Origin: Corallochytrium limacisporum
Lineage: Eukaryota; Opisthokonta
DNA length: 64,000 bases
Reading direction: 5' to 3'
NCBI GenBank assembly: GCA_002811645.1
Contig: PDIP01000073.1
Span: forward strand, 1-64,000
The position numbers and the translations under genes were made by a program. Below are positions 33,101 to 41,442 of this stretch, in pieces. Position 1 is the stretch's first letter, and each line of letters begins with the position of its first letter. The notes below the pieces were generated by a model, which searched no databases, had not been told where the DNA came from, and worked only from the letters and a program-made list of their open reading frames with translations.

Positions 33101-34082
33101 AAGCAGACACTGGGGACTTGCAGGCAGCTCAGCAGAATCATCTCGTGCTATTTAACCTCCCTCCGGTGCGTCAATGGACAGGCACCATCCAGTTAAAGAA
33201 TTCAGAACAGCAGGAACCGCACAGACGGGGTTCGCAGATTCCTTCTTGGCACTGGGCCCGAGGAATTGTGACGTACTTGTTGAGACAAACCCGTCCAAAG
33301 AGCTCAGGGATGGGATTCTGGGTCTGAAATCCCCATCCGTTCATGCGCACACGAGAGATCAAACAAACAGAGTGGTTTCGAAATGCACGGGGAACCCGGG
33401 CTGCAATTGCGTTGGAGGATGACACACATCAGCACCCACAGAGTGGAGGACTCGATGAAATGATACCTATGCAGATTTCGTCTGACGATTTAGCTTGGGC
33501 ACACTCACTTCCCAACCAAATAACGAAGTGTCAGAAGCTAAACCCACCAAACACCTAAGATGTTATGTTTGATTGATCCACTGGTGCTTCAGAGGCCATG
33601 ATATGATTTGCTGAGTACTGAAACAGGTGGTAAGCACCAGAGGGCCACTGGGTGATTGCTCTGGCAGGTGCCCGATGCAGATCATACGGCACTCAGAATC
33701 ACGACTCATCCACGGAATTCTGTTAGGACCAGCAAATGGGAGGGGGCCGGTCCGAAAAATGGACTCGCCTCCATCGCAAAAAATAAATTGCGCAGACTCC
33801 CAAAATAATGGCGGGTCTTTTGGCGCCCCGCCCACCAGGCCCCCCCCCCCATTCCCGGGGCCGGAGAGGGGAATTCATCTAAATTAAAAAATTGTTAGGT
33901 TTCGGTTTTTGGGAAAATATTCACAGAGGGCAGGGCCCCACATTCCCTTTCCGGACTGTCCGCGACCGCTGCCGGTCAGGCCATTGAATTTCATAAACTC
34001 TTTGCACTCTGGGAATTGGGCGACGTTAAGTGAAATGCAAAGGTTTGATCAAGATCAGGCTCGGACAATCGTGAGTACATGT
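24115..34082. other. about 10 kb with no recognisable gene
   Basis: The longest stretch without a recognisable gene. It begins with the AMT copy 2 upstream region and a pyrimidine-rich block at 24570-24780. From about 25 kb on the sequence is mixed, with few homopolymers and no repeats that I can see apart from small hairpins (for example atcgcc-ttc-ggcgat at 26410-26424). Short open frames occur on both strands at about the rate chance would give. None resembles a transposase, reverse transcriptase or known gene. A few on the minus strand between 31235 and 33600 look somewhat protein-like and could be exons of an intron-bearing gene, but I cannot establish one. A C-run/G-run block lies at 33839-33864. 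Confidence 0.45.
33839..33864. repeat. poly-C / G-rich block
   Basis: About eleven C followed by attcccggggccgg. A weaker example of the C-then-G elements seen elsewhere, located about 220 bases beyond the selenoprotein SECIS element. Confidence 0.6.
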
Positions 34083-34167
34083 CGGCTTGCACGAAATCGG
34101 CCTACAGCTTGTTGACGATGAAGTCTTTGCAAGCTGAGGCGTCATAGAAGAAACGCAGTGGGAGCCG
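34083..34167 (-). promoter_or_regulatory. SECIS element (form 2) in the 3' UTR of the DsbA/FrnE-like gene
   Basis: On the minus strand, about 72 bases after the stop codon, lies a hairpin with each part of a eukaryotic SECIS. Lower helix: CGGCT (34167-34163) pairs with AGCCG (34087-34083), and TGCG pairs with TGCA. Core: ATGAC (34145-34141) faces CGAT (34099-34096), giving the UGA/GA non-Watson-Crick quartet. Upper helix: GCCT plus CAGCTTG (34140-34130) pairs with CAAGCTG-T-AGGC (34111-34100), 11 base pairs with one bulged T. Apical part: unpaired AAA at 34128-34126, thirteen bases after the core, then a 3-bp mini-helix GAC/GTC closing a six-base loop, as in form 2 elements. Such an element recruits SBP2 and EFSec to read UGA as selenocysteine. 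Folded by eye; not run through a SECIS predictor. Confidence 0.88.
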
Positions 34168-34238
34168 GTCGAGGATAGAGTTTATGATAGCTCTCGACGA
34201 CTAAGTGTCTGTGGAAAATTAGAAGAACGTTCGCAACC

Positions 34239-34922
34239 TTAATCCGATGGTGCGTCGCTGGAAGCCCCGTTGACCGTACCTTTATCCAAGACCTGTTGAA
34301 TAATGTCCTGGAACGCGTCAGCCTCCTGTGCACCGGACACGGCAAACTTGCCGTCAAGAATAAAGAAGGGCACACCACTCACATAATCAATCACTTCGTT
34401 GATTTGTGAAATAACCTTTTCTCTGTACTTAGTCGGATCCTTTACCACAACCTCGGCCTCAGCCGCGTCCAGGTTGCTTTCCTTAGCAGCATTAACGAGC
34501 ACGGCAGGGTCGCTGATGGTCTCATCGTCCTCGAAGTATGCCTTGAAGAGGCGTTCCATAAGGCGATCCTGCGCCTTCCAACCCTTCTCTTCGAGGCACC
34601 ATTCCGCTAAACGATGCGAGTCCATGGTGTTACTCACCTTTCCGGCATAAGGCATCTCAATCCCTTCATCTCGAGCCGCTGACTGTACAGTGTCACGGAT
34701 CGCCTCGGCCCGAGCTCCGAACTTATGCCGATAGGACTGCATCTTATCGCGACCCTCCTGTGGCAGGGAAGGGTCCAAGAAGAATGGCAACCATCGAATC
34801 TCAAAGTCTGCCTTGTCCTTGAATTTGGCTAACGCCTTTTCCAGTCGCCTTTTCCCAATGTAACACCAGGGTCAGATAGTGTCACTGACCACCGCAATTT
34901 TCATTACGCGTCTGGTAGCCAT
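34239..34922 (-). CDS. DsbA/FrnE-like thioredoxin-fold selenoprotein with U-P-W-C active site
   Basis: A 227-residue protein of the DsbA/FrnE family (thioredoxin fold with a helical insertion), expected to act as a thiol-disulfide oxidoreductase or reductase, probably soluble as no signal peptide is visible. The frame from the ATG at 34922 runs to TAA at 34239 with one in-frame TGA at codon 17. Residues before it read IAVVSDTI and after it PWCYIGKRRLEKAL, so the TGA sits exactly where the family has the first, nucleophilic Cys of CPWC. Further family marks are RWLPFFLDPSLPQEG near residues 43-57, the helical insertion, and GVPFFILDGKFAVSGAQ with the cis-Pro loop near residues 182-198. With the SECIS downstream, TGA is best read as selenocysteine. 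Alternatives are a nonsense mutation or base-call error. A caller treating TGA as stop would start after it and lose the active site. Confidence 0.88.
34872..34874 (-). other. in-frame TGA, predicted selenocysteine codon (Sec17)
   Basis: Codon 17 of the DsbA/FrnE-like gene, between ATC (Ile) and CCC (Pro) in the order I-TGA-P-W-C. It replaces the nucleophilic Cys and leaves the resolving Cys20. It lies about 700 bases upstream of the SECIS, well beyond the minimum spacing normally needed. Confidence 0.87.
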
Positions 34923-35649
34923 GTTTAGCTCCAAGCGGTTACCTTCACAGCTTCCTGCTTTGAACTTGACCCACGCACTATGGAGAGAGCAGCACACTTC
35001 AAGATCTCACCTACCTGCAAAACACGGCATCCTGTCTGAACAGCACGTCCGTACGAACATTCCACCGCCGGTTCACATGGAGCCTGATACGCATAATATG
35101 CCCTGAAAAGTATGGCACAACCTGCCAAAAGTGTTGGTGCCGAAGGGGGGCTCCCGGGCGAGAAAGAGAGGGGTAGCAGGAGCCGGTGTTGCAGGTTTTG
35201 CCTCCACCTGCCCTTGCAGCAGTATATTGACCATCCGGGACACAGTGGAAGAATTCGCGAGATCAGAGATTAGCGTAGTAAGGGGGGAGTCAGATTCTTT
35301 TTCGTCAGTCGGCACACCTGGTTTCAGCATTGGAGGCGTTTTCACAAATAGAGGTATATTAAATTAATTTTCAATAATTTTGCCCGTATATATATATTTA
35401 CATCGGTCAGTACATTTCTATCTTCATCTCGGTCAGCGAAAGTGTCATGCGCAAGTCGGGAAGCTACGAGGGGTCCAAACCTGTTTGGGGCTGTTTATTG
35501 CTTGGTAGCGCCGAAGCATGCATTTGGCCGCGACCCGAGATCTTACCACAGAAATATTAGTGCAAACACGAGTTGTCATGATGATGATGATGATGCTCAT
35601 AATGCCATGTATTCGTCTATATTGTCAATTGCAACGCAAAGGCTATGCC
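34923..35649. other. intergenic region between DsbA-like selenoprotein gene and SMEK
   Basis: It holds the upstream region of the DsbA-like gene and the 3' flank of SMEK. It contains an AT-rich stretch (tatatatat near 35388-35397) and five or six ATG/GAT triplets at about 35578-35595. I see no gene. Confidence 0.5.
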
Positions 35650-38600
35650 TTAGCCAGAGGACTCGTCAATGTCCTCATGGCTCGCGCGGAATCGCTTCAG
35701 TGGAGGACCTTGTACATCGTTGGGATCTGGCACGTCCTCTGTGTCCGCGTCCGAAGCGTTGCCCGGTCCATCATTACCGTCGGACCCGTCGTCTTCAATG
35801 TCGTCTTTGTCGTAGCCCTGCTCGTTGTCACTGCCCTCCTGGTCTTGGTTCGCACTATCACTGTTTTCATCACCGGCGGCCAAATCTCCCTGATCGTCTG
35901 AAGGGGCCTTCGCTTCGTGCACCATATTATCGTTCGCCCCGGCATCCTCCTCCTTCTTATCCGCTGCTTTGTCACTGCCAGTTGGTGATGGGCTGGAGAC
36001 TATGGCTTCAGCGGTGCTACCATCTAGCGCGTCCTCTCCTTTTTCGCCTGCGAGGCTGCCCGTGCCGGGCTTAGAGTCATTGTCTCGAGCACCGCGTTCC
36101 TCGTCCGTTTCTTCGTCGTCCTCGGCAGTATCGTCAAGATTTTCATCTTCTTCCGCTGCCACGGCCGACACACCGTTGAAGGGCTGATCGCCACCTTCAG
36201 AATCGCTATCCTTCTCAAGCTGAACATTGCTCGGCTCTTGACCGGACGTCGGTGAGGCAATCTTGTTGCCCTGCAGTTCATCGCTGCTGCCTCCGCCATC
36301 GACACTTTCGCTCTTTCCTGGCATCTCACCATCACTACGCGGCATTTCACCGGCAGTGAGGGCTCCCTCAGACTCTTCTGATTCGAACCATTCCTCGTCG
36401 CCGAAGTCCAAGCGACCTTGACGGCGGCGCAAAATGCCGGCGTCGCTCTTCTTGCTGTTCTCACAATGTTTTGTGATCAGCTGCTTGAAGGTGTTCACAT
36501 AATTAACCTGATCGAGAGTTGGACGGAAGTTCTTGACACAATGATCCACCAGAGTGAAAATGTTGTGCCGTTGAATGAAGTCAAACAATTCAATGATGGC
36601 GCTGTTCAGCAGATTGTAACGGTGGCCGTTCTTCTGGAAGATGCTAATCAGCACATGGAAGCCTCCGTTCTGGATGATGGCCCGATTGTACACTTCGTCT
36701 TGTTGAGCTACGATCGCACGAAGAAGTCGAACTGAGGCAAGCACTGTGGGGGAGTCATTACGGTTCAACAATTGAATCAAACGTGGAATGACACCCATGC
36801 GTAAGAAAGCGCTCTTGACATGTTGGTTGTGCTGTGTCACAAGGATGTTGAGCAAGTCGAGGACGTGGCCCAAGACTGTAGTGAAGCGGTAGCTTGTGTA
36901 CCGGTTACGGTCAGTGCGCGTAGTCAGAGACGAGCCATAGTGCACATTGGTTGCACTGGTGATCTCAATAATAGGCTCCATAAGCTTTTGCACGACATAG
37001 TCATCGCTGAAAATGGCCTTCACATCCGATGGCTGATGGCTCATAAAGTACAGATTGGAACCCTTCACGTCAAAAAGAATACGCAACATTTCCGCAATGT
37101 GGGCCTTCATGCCAATGTCCTTGTCCCGAATGAGACGGTGCAGCAACAGCCAGAGAATGTTAGATTGCACCTGTGAGCGTGCCACAGGGCCTGAATGCAT
37201 GCCGACACTACTTCGGCGTCTACCACCTGAGGGCTTATTGTTTGGTGACCAGAACGATGGTTTTGAAGGATTGTTGGAACCGGCAGCGCCAGTGGCAGGG
37301 CTGCCATTTGCCTGCTGGGCCACCTGCTGCTGCTTGGGATTTGGTCCTTTGGACGATGATGATGCCGCGACTGCCCTACTGCCACTGTCACCTATGCTTG
37401 ACACGTCTGGCTCAATGCCTGACGGATTACCCGAGCCGAATGGATCCGATTCCCGACGACTATGGTATAATATAGAGCGGACCATGCCAACGTCGTAGCT
37501 CAGCAGCACACTGAAAATATTGGCAGCCGCCATACGCTGTTCCAAATCTCGAGATATCAAGTGTTGGCTGATCACATTCAACAGGCCACGCTGGCAAAGC
37601 ATCTCGTACAGCGACCCTCCTCCGCGATCTTTGCCGGCCATTTGGATGTTCTTTGCCATCTGGCAGAAATGTTCAATGAACCGAATAGCGTCACGACGCT
37701 CAACCTGAGACAGTGAGCGGCTGTTCAAGCGTTCAAATAGTTTGGACAAGAATTCTTCATCGCCCTGCAACTGGTTGATGATATCCACATTATTGAAAAA
37801 GATGAGCGAGTTAAGGGTAGAAAAGGTTGCTTCATCCAGAATGCGGGGTAACACCACATCCTTCAGGTATTGAACTCTGAATGTTTGATGGATCTTGGCG
37901 AGTAATTGCGGTTCATTGAAGGGCACAACTTCCTTGAACTGAACATTCCGAGCCAGAAATTCCCGATGGTGTTGGCGTTGAGGAATGCCGTGGTCATACT
38001 CTAGCATACCCAAGACATCCCAAATGAGATCTTCCTGAAAGAGTATCTCGAAGAGGGCATTTCCATTGAGCAAAATCATACCCTTCATGATGTCAAACAA
38101 TGTGTGCAAAGCTTCCAGGTCCTCAGCCTCCTCACAGGCGCGGAAAGTCTGAGCCAATGATACAAGGTATGACTTATTCAGTAGTAACGAGGCACAGCGA
38201 TCCCGGTGTGCCGGATGATTAATAATTCGACTCAGCAAAGGCAGATTGGCAACAATAGGCTCAGGTAAGGAGTCCAGTTGAGTGTAGTAGAGATTATTGT
38301 CGCTCAAATGTTCAACTGGAATCTCATCTTCCTTGTCACCGGCCTCCATGCTGTGACGTAGCGTCGATGGCGGCAGGGTGTCATCATCGTAGGTATGTTG
38401 AGGAATGTTTTGCTGTCGTACGACGTCTGCTTCCTTGCCTTCCATTTCCAAGGCTTTGGCCTCATCATAAACACTGTTTCCCATTGACTCGTCAATTTTA
38501 CGCTGGTGGTGTCCACCTCCGCTATCGCTGCCACCAGCAGTGCCTGCACTGCCCCCATTGGAGGTGGGTGTCCCAGCGGTGTTGCCAAACTTTTCCAGGT

Positions 38601-39204
38601 CCAACGGTTCCCGGCCCTGATGCGCACAAATGGCACAATATATTCTTGCACACCCGCTCTTCTCCTGGAAACTCAGAGCCACGTCCCGTTTCAGAGTGGC
38701 GTCTGTCCATACTAATAGTGTCTGTTGTTGAACGTTGTATACTTTGTCTCCCACTCTAGTGTTAAGCAATACCCGAGACCGATCCTGGTCACTAACTACG
38801 ACAATTCGCCGGTATCGTGGCTCGCCATGACTGGAGTCCTCCGGAACAATATGCACATGACCAGTTCCCACGGGATCCCAGTCGCTTCTGTCATTCAACT
38901 TATAGTATTTGACCAGTGGTGGTGGCCGTACATTTAGGGCAACTCTACCCGATGAAGCAATGTGCACCGACCCACTAGCTTCATCTTCGTCTTCTAATGG
39001 ACCATCATCAGCTATCTGATCCTTACTGCTTAATGTGTCCGACATTGTTTTGTCTTGGGAAGTCTCCCTACTATTATTGCTGCTAGAATCGATGGGACCT
39101 TGGCCATCCGATATGTTGGGCTCGGTGGTGTCCTCTTCGATATCCTTGTCCACATCCCGGTTTTCTTTTCGCCGGGACTTTAATGATTTCCCATTCGAGG
39201 GCAT
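35650..39204 (-). CDS. serine/threonine-protein phosphatase 4 regulatory subunit 3 (SMEK/PSY2 family)
   Basis: Regulatory subunit of the PP4 phosphatase complex (with PP4C and PP4R2), which in other eukaryotes acts mainly in the nucleus on DNA-damage and cell-cycle substrates. The 1184-residue protein has an N-terminal PH/EVH1-like domain at about residues 88-200 (VKYYKLNDRSDWDPVGTGHV and LLVWTDATLKRDVALSF), then the SMK-1 domain and armadillo-type repeats from about 310 (PEPIVANLPLLSRIINHPAH, NKSYLVSLAQTFRACEEAEDLE, RNVQFKEVVPFN, TFSTLNSLIFFNNVDIINQL). A Ser/Gly/Asn/Pro-rich insert of about 100 residues at 578-678 interrupts the repeats, which resume with SNILWLLLHRLIRDKDIGMK. The last 250 residues are acidic, rich in Asp, Glu, Ser and Gly. 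It is longer than the animal proteins I know (about 830). The frame is open past 39204 but the first ATG is there. Intronless. Confidence 0.95.
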   Translation of the reverse strand: MPSNGKSLKSRRKENRDVDKDIEEDTTEPNISDGQGPIDSSSNNSRETSQDKTMSDTLSSKDQIADDGPLEDEDEASGSVHIASSGRVALNVRPPPLVKYYKLNDRSDWDPVGTGHVHIVPEDSSHGEPRYRRIVVVSDQDRSRVLLNTRVGDKVYNVQQQTLLVWTDATLKRDVALSFQEKSGCARIYCAICAHQGREPLDLEKFGNTAGTPTSNGGSAGTAGGSDSGGGHHQRKIDESMGNSVYDEAKALEMEGKEADVVRQQNIPQHTYDDDTLPPSTLRHSMEAGDKEDEIPVEHLSDNNLYYTQLDSLPEPIVANLPLLSRIINHPAHRDRCASLLLNKSYLVSLAQTFRACEEAEDLEALHTLFDIMKGMILLNGNALFEILFQEDLIWDVLGMLEYDHGIPQRQHHREFLARNVQFKEVVPFNEPQLLAKIHQTFRVQYLKDVVLPRILDEATFSTLNSLIFFNNVDIINQLQGDEEFLSKLFERLNSRSLSQVERRDAIRFIEHFCQMAKNIQMAGKDRGGGSLYEMLCQRGLLNVISQHLISRDLEQRMAAANIFSVLLSYDVGMVRSILYHSRRESDPFGSGNPSGIEPDVSSIGDSGSRAVAASSSSKGPNPKQQQVAQQANGSPATGAAGSNNPSKPSFWSPNNKPSGGRRRSSVGMHSGPVARSQVQSNILWLLLHRLIRDKDIGMKAHIAEMLRILFDVKGSNLYFMSHQPSDVKAIFSDDYVVQKLMEPIIEITSATNVHYGSSLTTRTDRNRYTSYRFTTVLGHVLDLLNILVTQHNQHVKSAFLRMGVIPRLIQLLNRNDSPTVLASVRLLRAIVAQQDEVYNRAIIQNGGFHVLISIFQKNGHRYNLLNSAIIELFDFIQRHNIFTLVDHCVKNFRPTLDQVNYVNTFKQLITKHCENSKKSDAGILRRRQGRLDFGDEEWFESEESEGALTAGEMPRSDGEMPGKSESVDGGGSSDELQGNKIASPTSGQEPSNVQLEKDSDSEGGDQPFNGVSAVAAEEDENLDDTAEDDEETDEERGARDNDSKPGTGSLAGEKGEDALDGSTAEAIVSSPSPTGSDKAADKKEEDAGANDNMVHEAKAPSDDQGDLAAGDENSDSANQDQEGSDNEQGYDKDDIEDDGSDGNDGPGNASDADTEDVPDPNDVQGPPLKRFRASHEDIDESSG

Positions 39205-39462
39205 GGTTTTGTAGAAATATTTTTGATACAATTCCCTAGTATGTCTCACATTCTTCTTCGTAGGTATGAGTCCCTAGATAAGCGTTCTCAAGAAAGAATA
39301 GAACAATTATTACTTTTGTGTTCGAGTTATTAGTTGTTTAGCTGCTTATTTTTAAATAGCCCTTCTGAAAACCAAGAAATTATAGATTTAAAACACACCG
39401 TCCACACCTTTCACGCCACCATTGCGCGCCCTCAACTTGTCGGAGTTTGCACACAAAGTACC

Positions 39463-39551
39463 GCCCCCCCCCCCCCGCCGCTTCCCGTTCTCCCCAGCGG
39501 GGGCCCTCTTTCTGCTCCTTTGTAGGCCCATCCCCTCGGGAGGGGGGGGGG
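39463..39551. repeat. poly-C run and C/G inverted repeat upstream of SMEK
   Basis: Fourteen consecutive C (about 39463-39476), then a mixed GC-rich segment, then cccctcggga followed by ten G. It lies about 260-350 bases before the SMEK ATG, similar in position to the element upstream of the ABCC gene. Confidence 0.75.
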
Positions 39552-40192
39552 AGGGGTTTCTCCGCCTTTGAGACCTTTTCCTTTTTTTTTCCTGCCTTTC
39601 TTCTTTTTCGGTTCGGACTCTCTGAGCTAGGCGGCAGCGCGCCCTTCACAATCTTCTACGCGTGACGCACGCATGCCCCCCACCGCGCAGGGAGATAGAG
39701 CGCCGTGGCAAAAAAAGGGAATAAAACCGGGAAGTGCGCCGGTGAACAAAGCCAGTAAAGAGCACCTGGTCTCCCTCCTTTTCAACTCTCTGACCTGCTG
39801 CTGCGTGTCCTTCGCCTTTTCAATTTTCCTTCCTTGTTCAGCCACACACGCACACAACCCCCGGTGATAAAGTTCTCTCACCCGCACAGGCTGCTCCTCC
39901 CCCCCCCGGCCGCCCGCGTTCCCGATCGCTTCCGGGCCGTTTATTTCCCCCTTTTTTTGTCATTGCCAGCCACACAGCACCGGGGGGGGGGGTTGGCCAA
40001 AGTGCCGCACTCTCTCTCTCTCTCTCCAGCTGTCCGAGACGAGGGCCACATACCACCCCGGGGCGGTGGGAGGGAGGAGGAGAGACGGACTACGGCAAAA
40101 GGCCGGCACGTTCCCCAAACTCAAAGGCACCGAACGAAAGCCGGGAACAGTGACTACGACGGAGGATACCATCTATCTTACCTCCCCCAATA

Positions 40193-40212
40193 CCCCCCCC
40201 CCCGGGAGGGGG
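40193..40212. repeat. poly-C/poly-G inverted repeat
   Basis: Eleven C, then gggag and four more G. Same C-run-then-ggga-then-G-run order as the element at 19760. Confidence 0.8.
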
Positions 40213-40828
40213 TGCTCCACGAATCTCTCTCTTCCTTTTGGGTTTAAGTTTCCTGCGAACACTTCAGATTTTCACTTTTATCTTTTAACTTTTTTCGCCA
40301 TTTCGCTCGCTGCCAAATCAATCGTCGGGTCCTGGTATAACTCCAGGGTGAACGTGGTTGAGCCGCCTTCAAAATCTCTGAGCTCCCGGCTCCCGTATCT
40401 TTCCTAGTTAGTGCTCTGGCATATTTTCATTCTTATATAATTTTATTGTTGTTCTGTTTCCGTTGTGAGTTCCTGATCTTGCGTTTTCGGGTAAAACAGT
40501 TTTCCTCGACGGGAGAATGTGTGTTTCCCATAGTTGTCCTGTGCGAAGAGAGAGACAGAGAGAGTTGGGGTGTGTGTGTGTGTGTGTAGTGTGTTGTCGT
40601 CGTGTGCAGCAAGTCATTACTATGCACAGTTGCAGATGATCTCCGGAACCCCGTGTGTCCGGCTCATGACGCGACATTTTTATCGCGCAGGGTGAAGAGA
40701 GGAGGTTCAGGGGCCGGCTGAATTCCCTCTCCCACTCACTGCCTGGCCCCGTCCCTCCAGATTCCAATCACGAACCATTGATTTCAAATTTCGCCAGTAA
40801 TATATATACTATTTTTTTGCCTCGAGAC

Positions 40829-40954
40829 AATTGAGTAGCTTAGGGGTAGAGCATTGCACTCGTAGTGGATCAGTCAGCGGCCCTTCCATCTTCGGAGGAG
40901 GGTCGCTTGATTCAGGACATGCAAAGGTCGTGGGTTCGATTCCCATCTCAGCCT
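40829..40954 (+). tRNA. tRNA-Thr (anticodon CGT) with a 54-base intron
   Basis: D arm gctt-aggggta-gagc (40838-40852). Anticodon stem ttgca (40854-40858) pairs perfectly with tgcaa (40920-40924). The loop is CT-CGT-A followed by A, with an intron at 40865-40918 in the canonical place after position 37. Variable region aggtc. T arm gtggg-ttcgatt-cccat (40930-40946). The A box tagcttagggg and B box ggttcgattcc match Pol III internal promoter consensus, and a T10 terminator follows. The acceptor stem is odd: aattgag (40829-40835) against ctcagcc (40947-40953) gives four Watson-Crick pairs, one T-G wobble, and two A-C mismatches at positions 1 and 2. It could be a functional gene needing 5'-end repair, or a decaying copy. 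Confidence 0.82.
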
Positions 40955-40975
40955 GGTCGCTCAGGCCAAGTTCAC

Positions 40976-40985
40976 TTTTTTTTTT
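40976..40985 (+). terminator. Pol III T-run terminator
   Basis: Ten consecutive T starting about 22 bases after the tRNA 3' end; the usual signal for RNA polymerase III termination. Confidence 0.8.
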
Positions 40986-41442
40986 CTCCATTTTTTTTTT
41001 GGGACAATATTTCCCCTCGTTTTTTTCGTCCTTTTCTTTTTTGTCCAGTTATTCTCTATGGTAGTCCCCTGGTCTCTATTCTTAGCACGGGCAGGGCGAA
41101 ACGTGCCGGTCCGCCCGCCCGACCAGCCAGCCATCCGAAATGACCCGCGCGGCTGGGCGGGAGCTACGTGGAGCGTGGCGTGCAGAGAAGTGTCCTGCGT
41201 CGCCGCCTGAGACAGCCTCTCGGTTTAAAATTTCGTTGTGGTGACGTGTCCTTGTTAACATGAACTCCGATCAGGTATAAATCTAGAATATGTGGACAAC
41301 CATATGGTTGTATGGCAAACGTGCTCGCATGTAACCTTGCATCGGTTTAGAAAGCGGACGTTGACCCCAGGAGAGCATGGTTCCATCGCGAAGACATTGT
41401 ATGAATACATAATTCAAAGACATAGCTACACATTAGTGAAAC
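40986..41442. other. intergenic region, Msp1 promoter side
   Basis: T-rich for the first 80 bases, then GC-rich (41080-41160), then mixed sequence up to the Msp1 ATG. No gene is visible. Confidence 0.5.

Larger units (their letters stand above)
39205..40828. other. intergenic region upstream of SMEK
   Basis: No gene recognised. It contains a run of fourteen C near 39463-39477, the tcggga-plus-poly-G block at 39536-39551, poly-G at 39982-39992, a CT microsatellite at 40011-40026, the poly-C/G element at 40193-40212 and a TG microsatellite at 40571-40587. The first 350 bases should include the SMEK promoter. The last part leads into a tRNA gene. Confidence 0.5.

Noticed and set aside
34239-34790. 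Reading the DsbA-like gene as a shorter protein starting after the TGA
   Set aside because: The position where such a frame would begin is TTG, not ATG, and the reading would drop the first strand and the active-site motif, which are clearly encoded upstream in the same frame.
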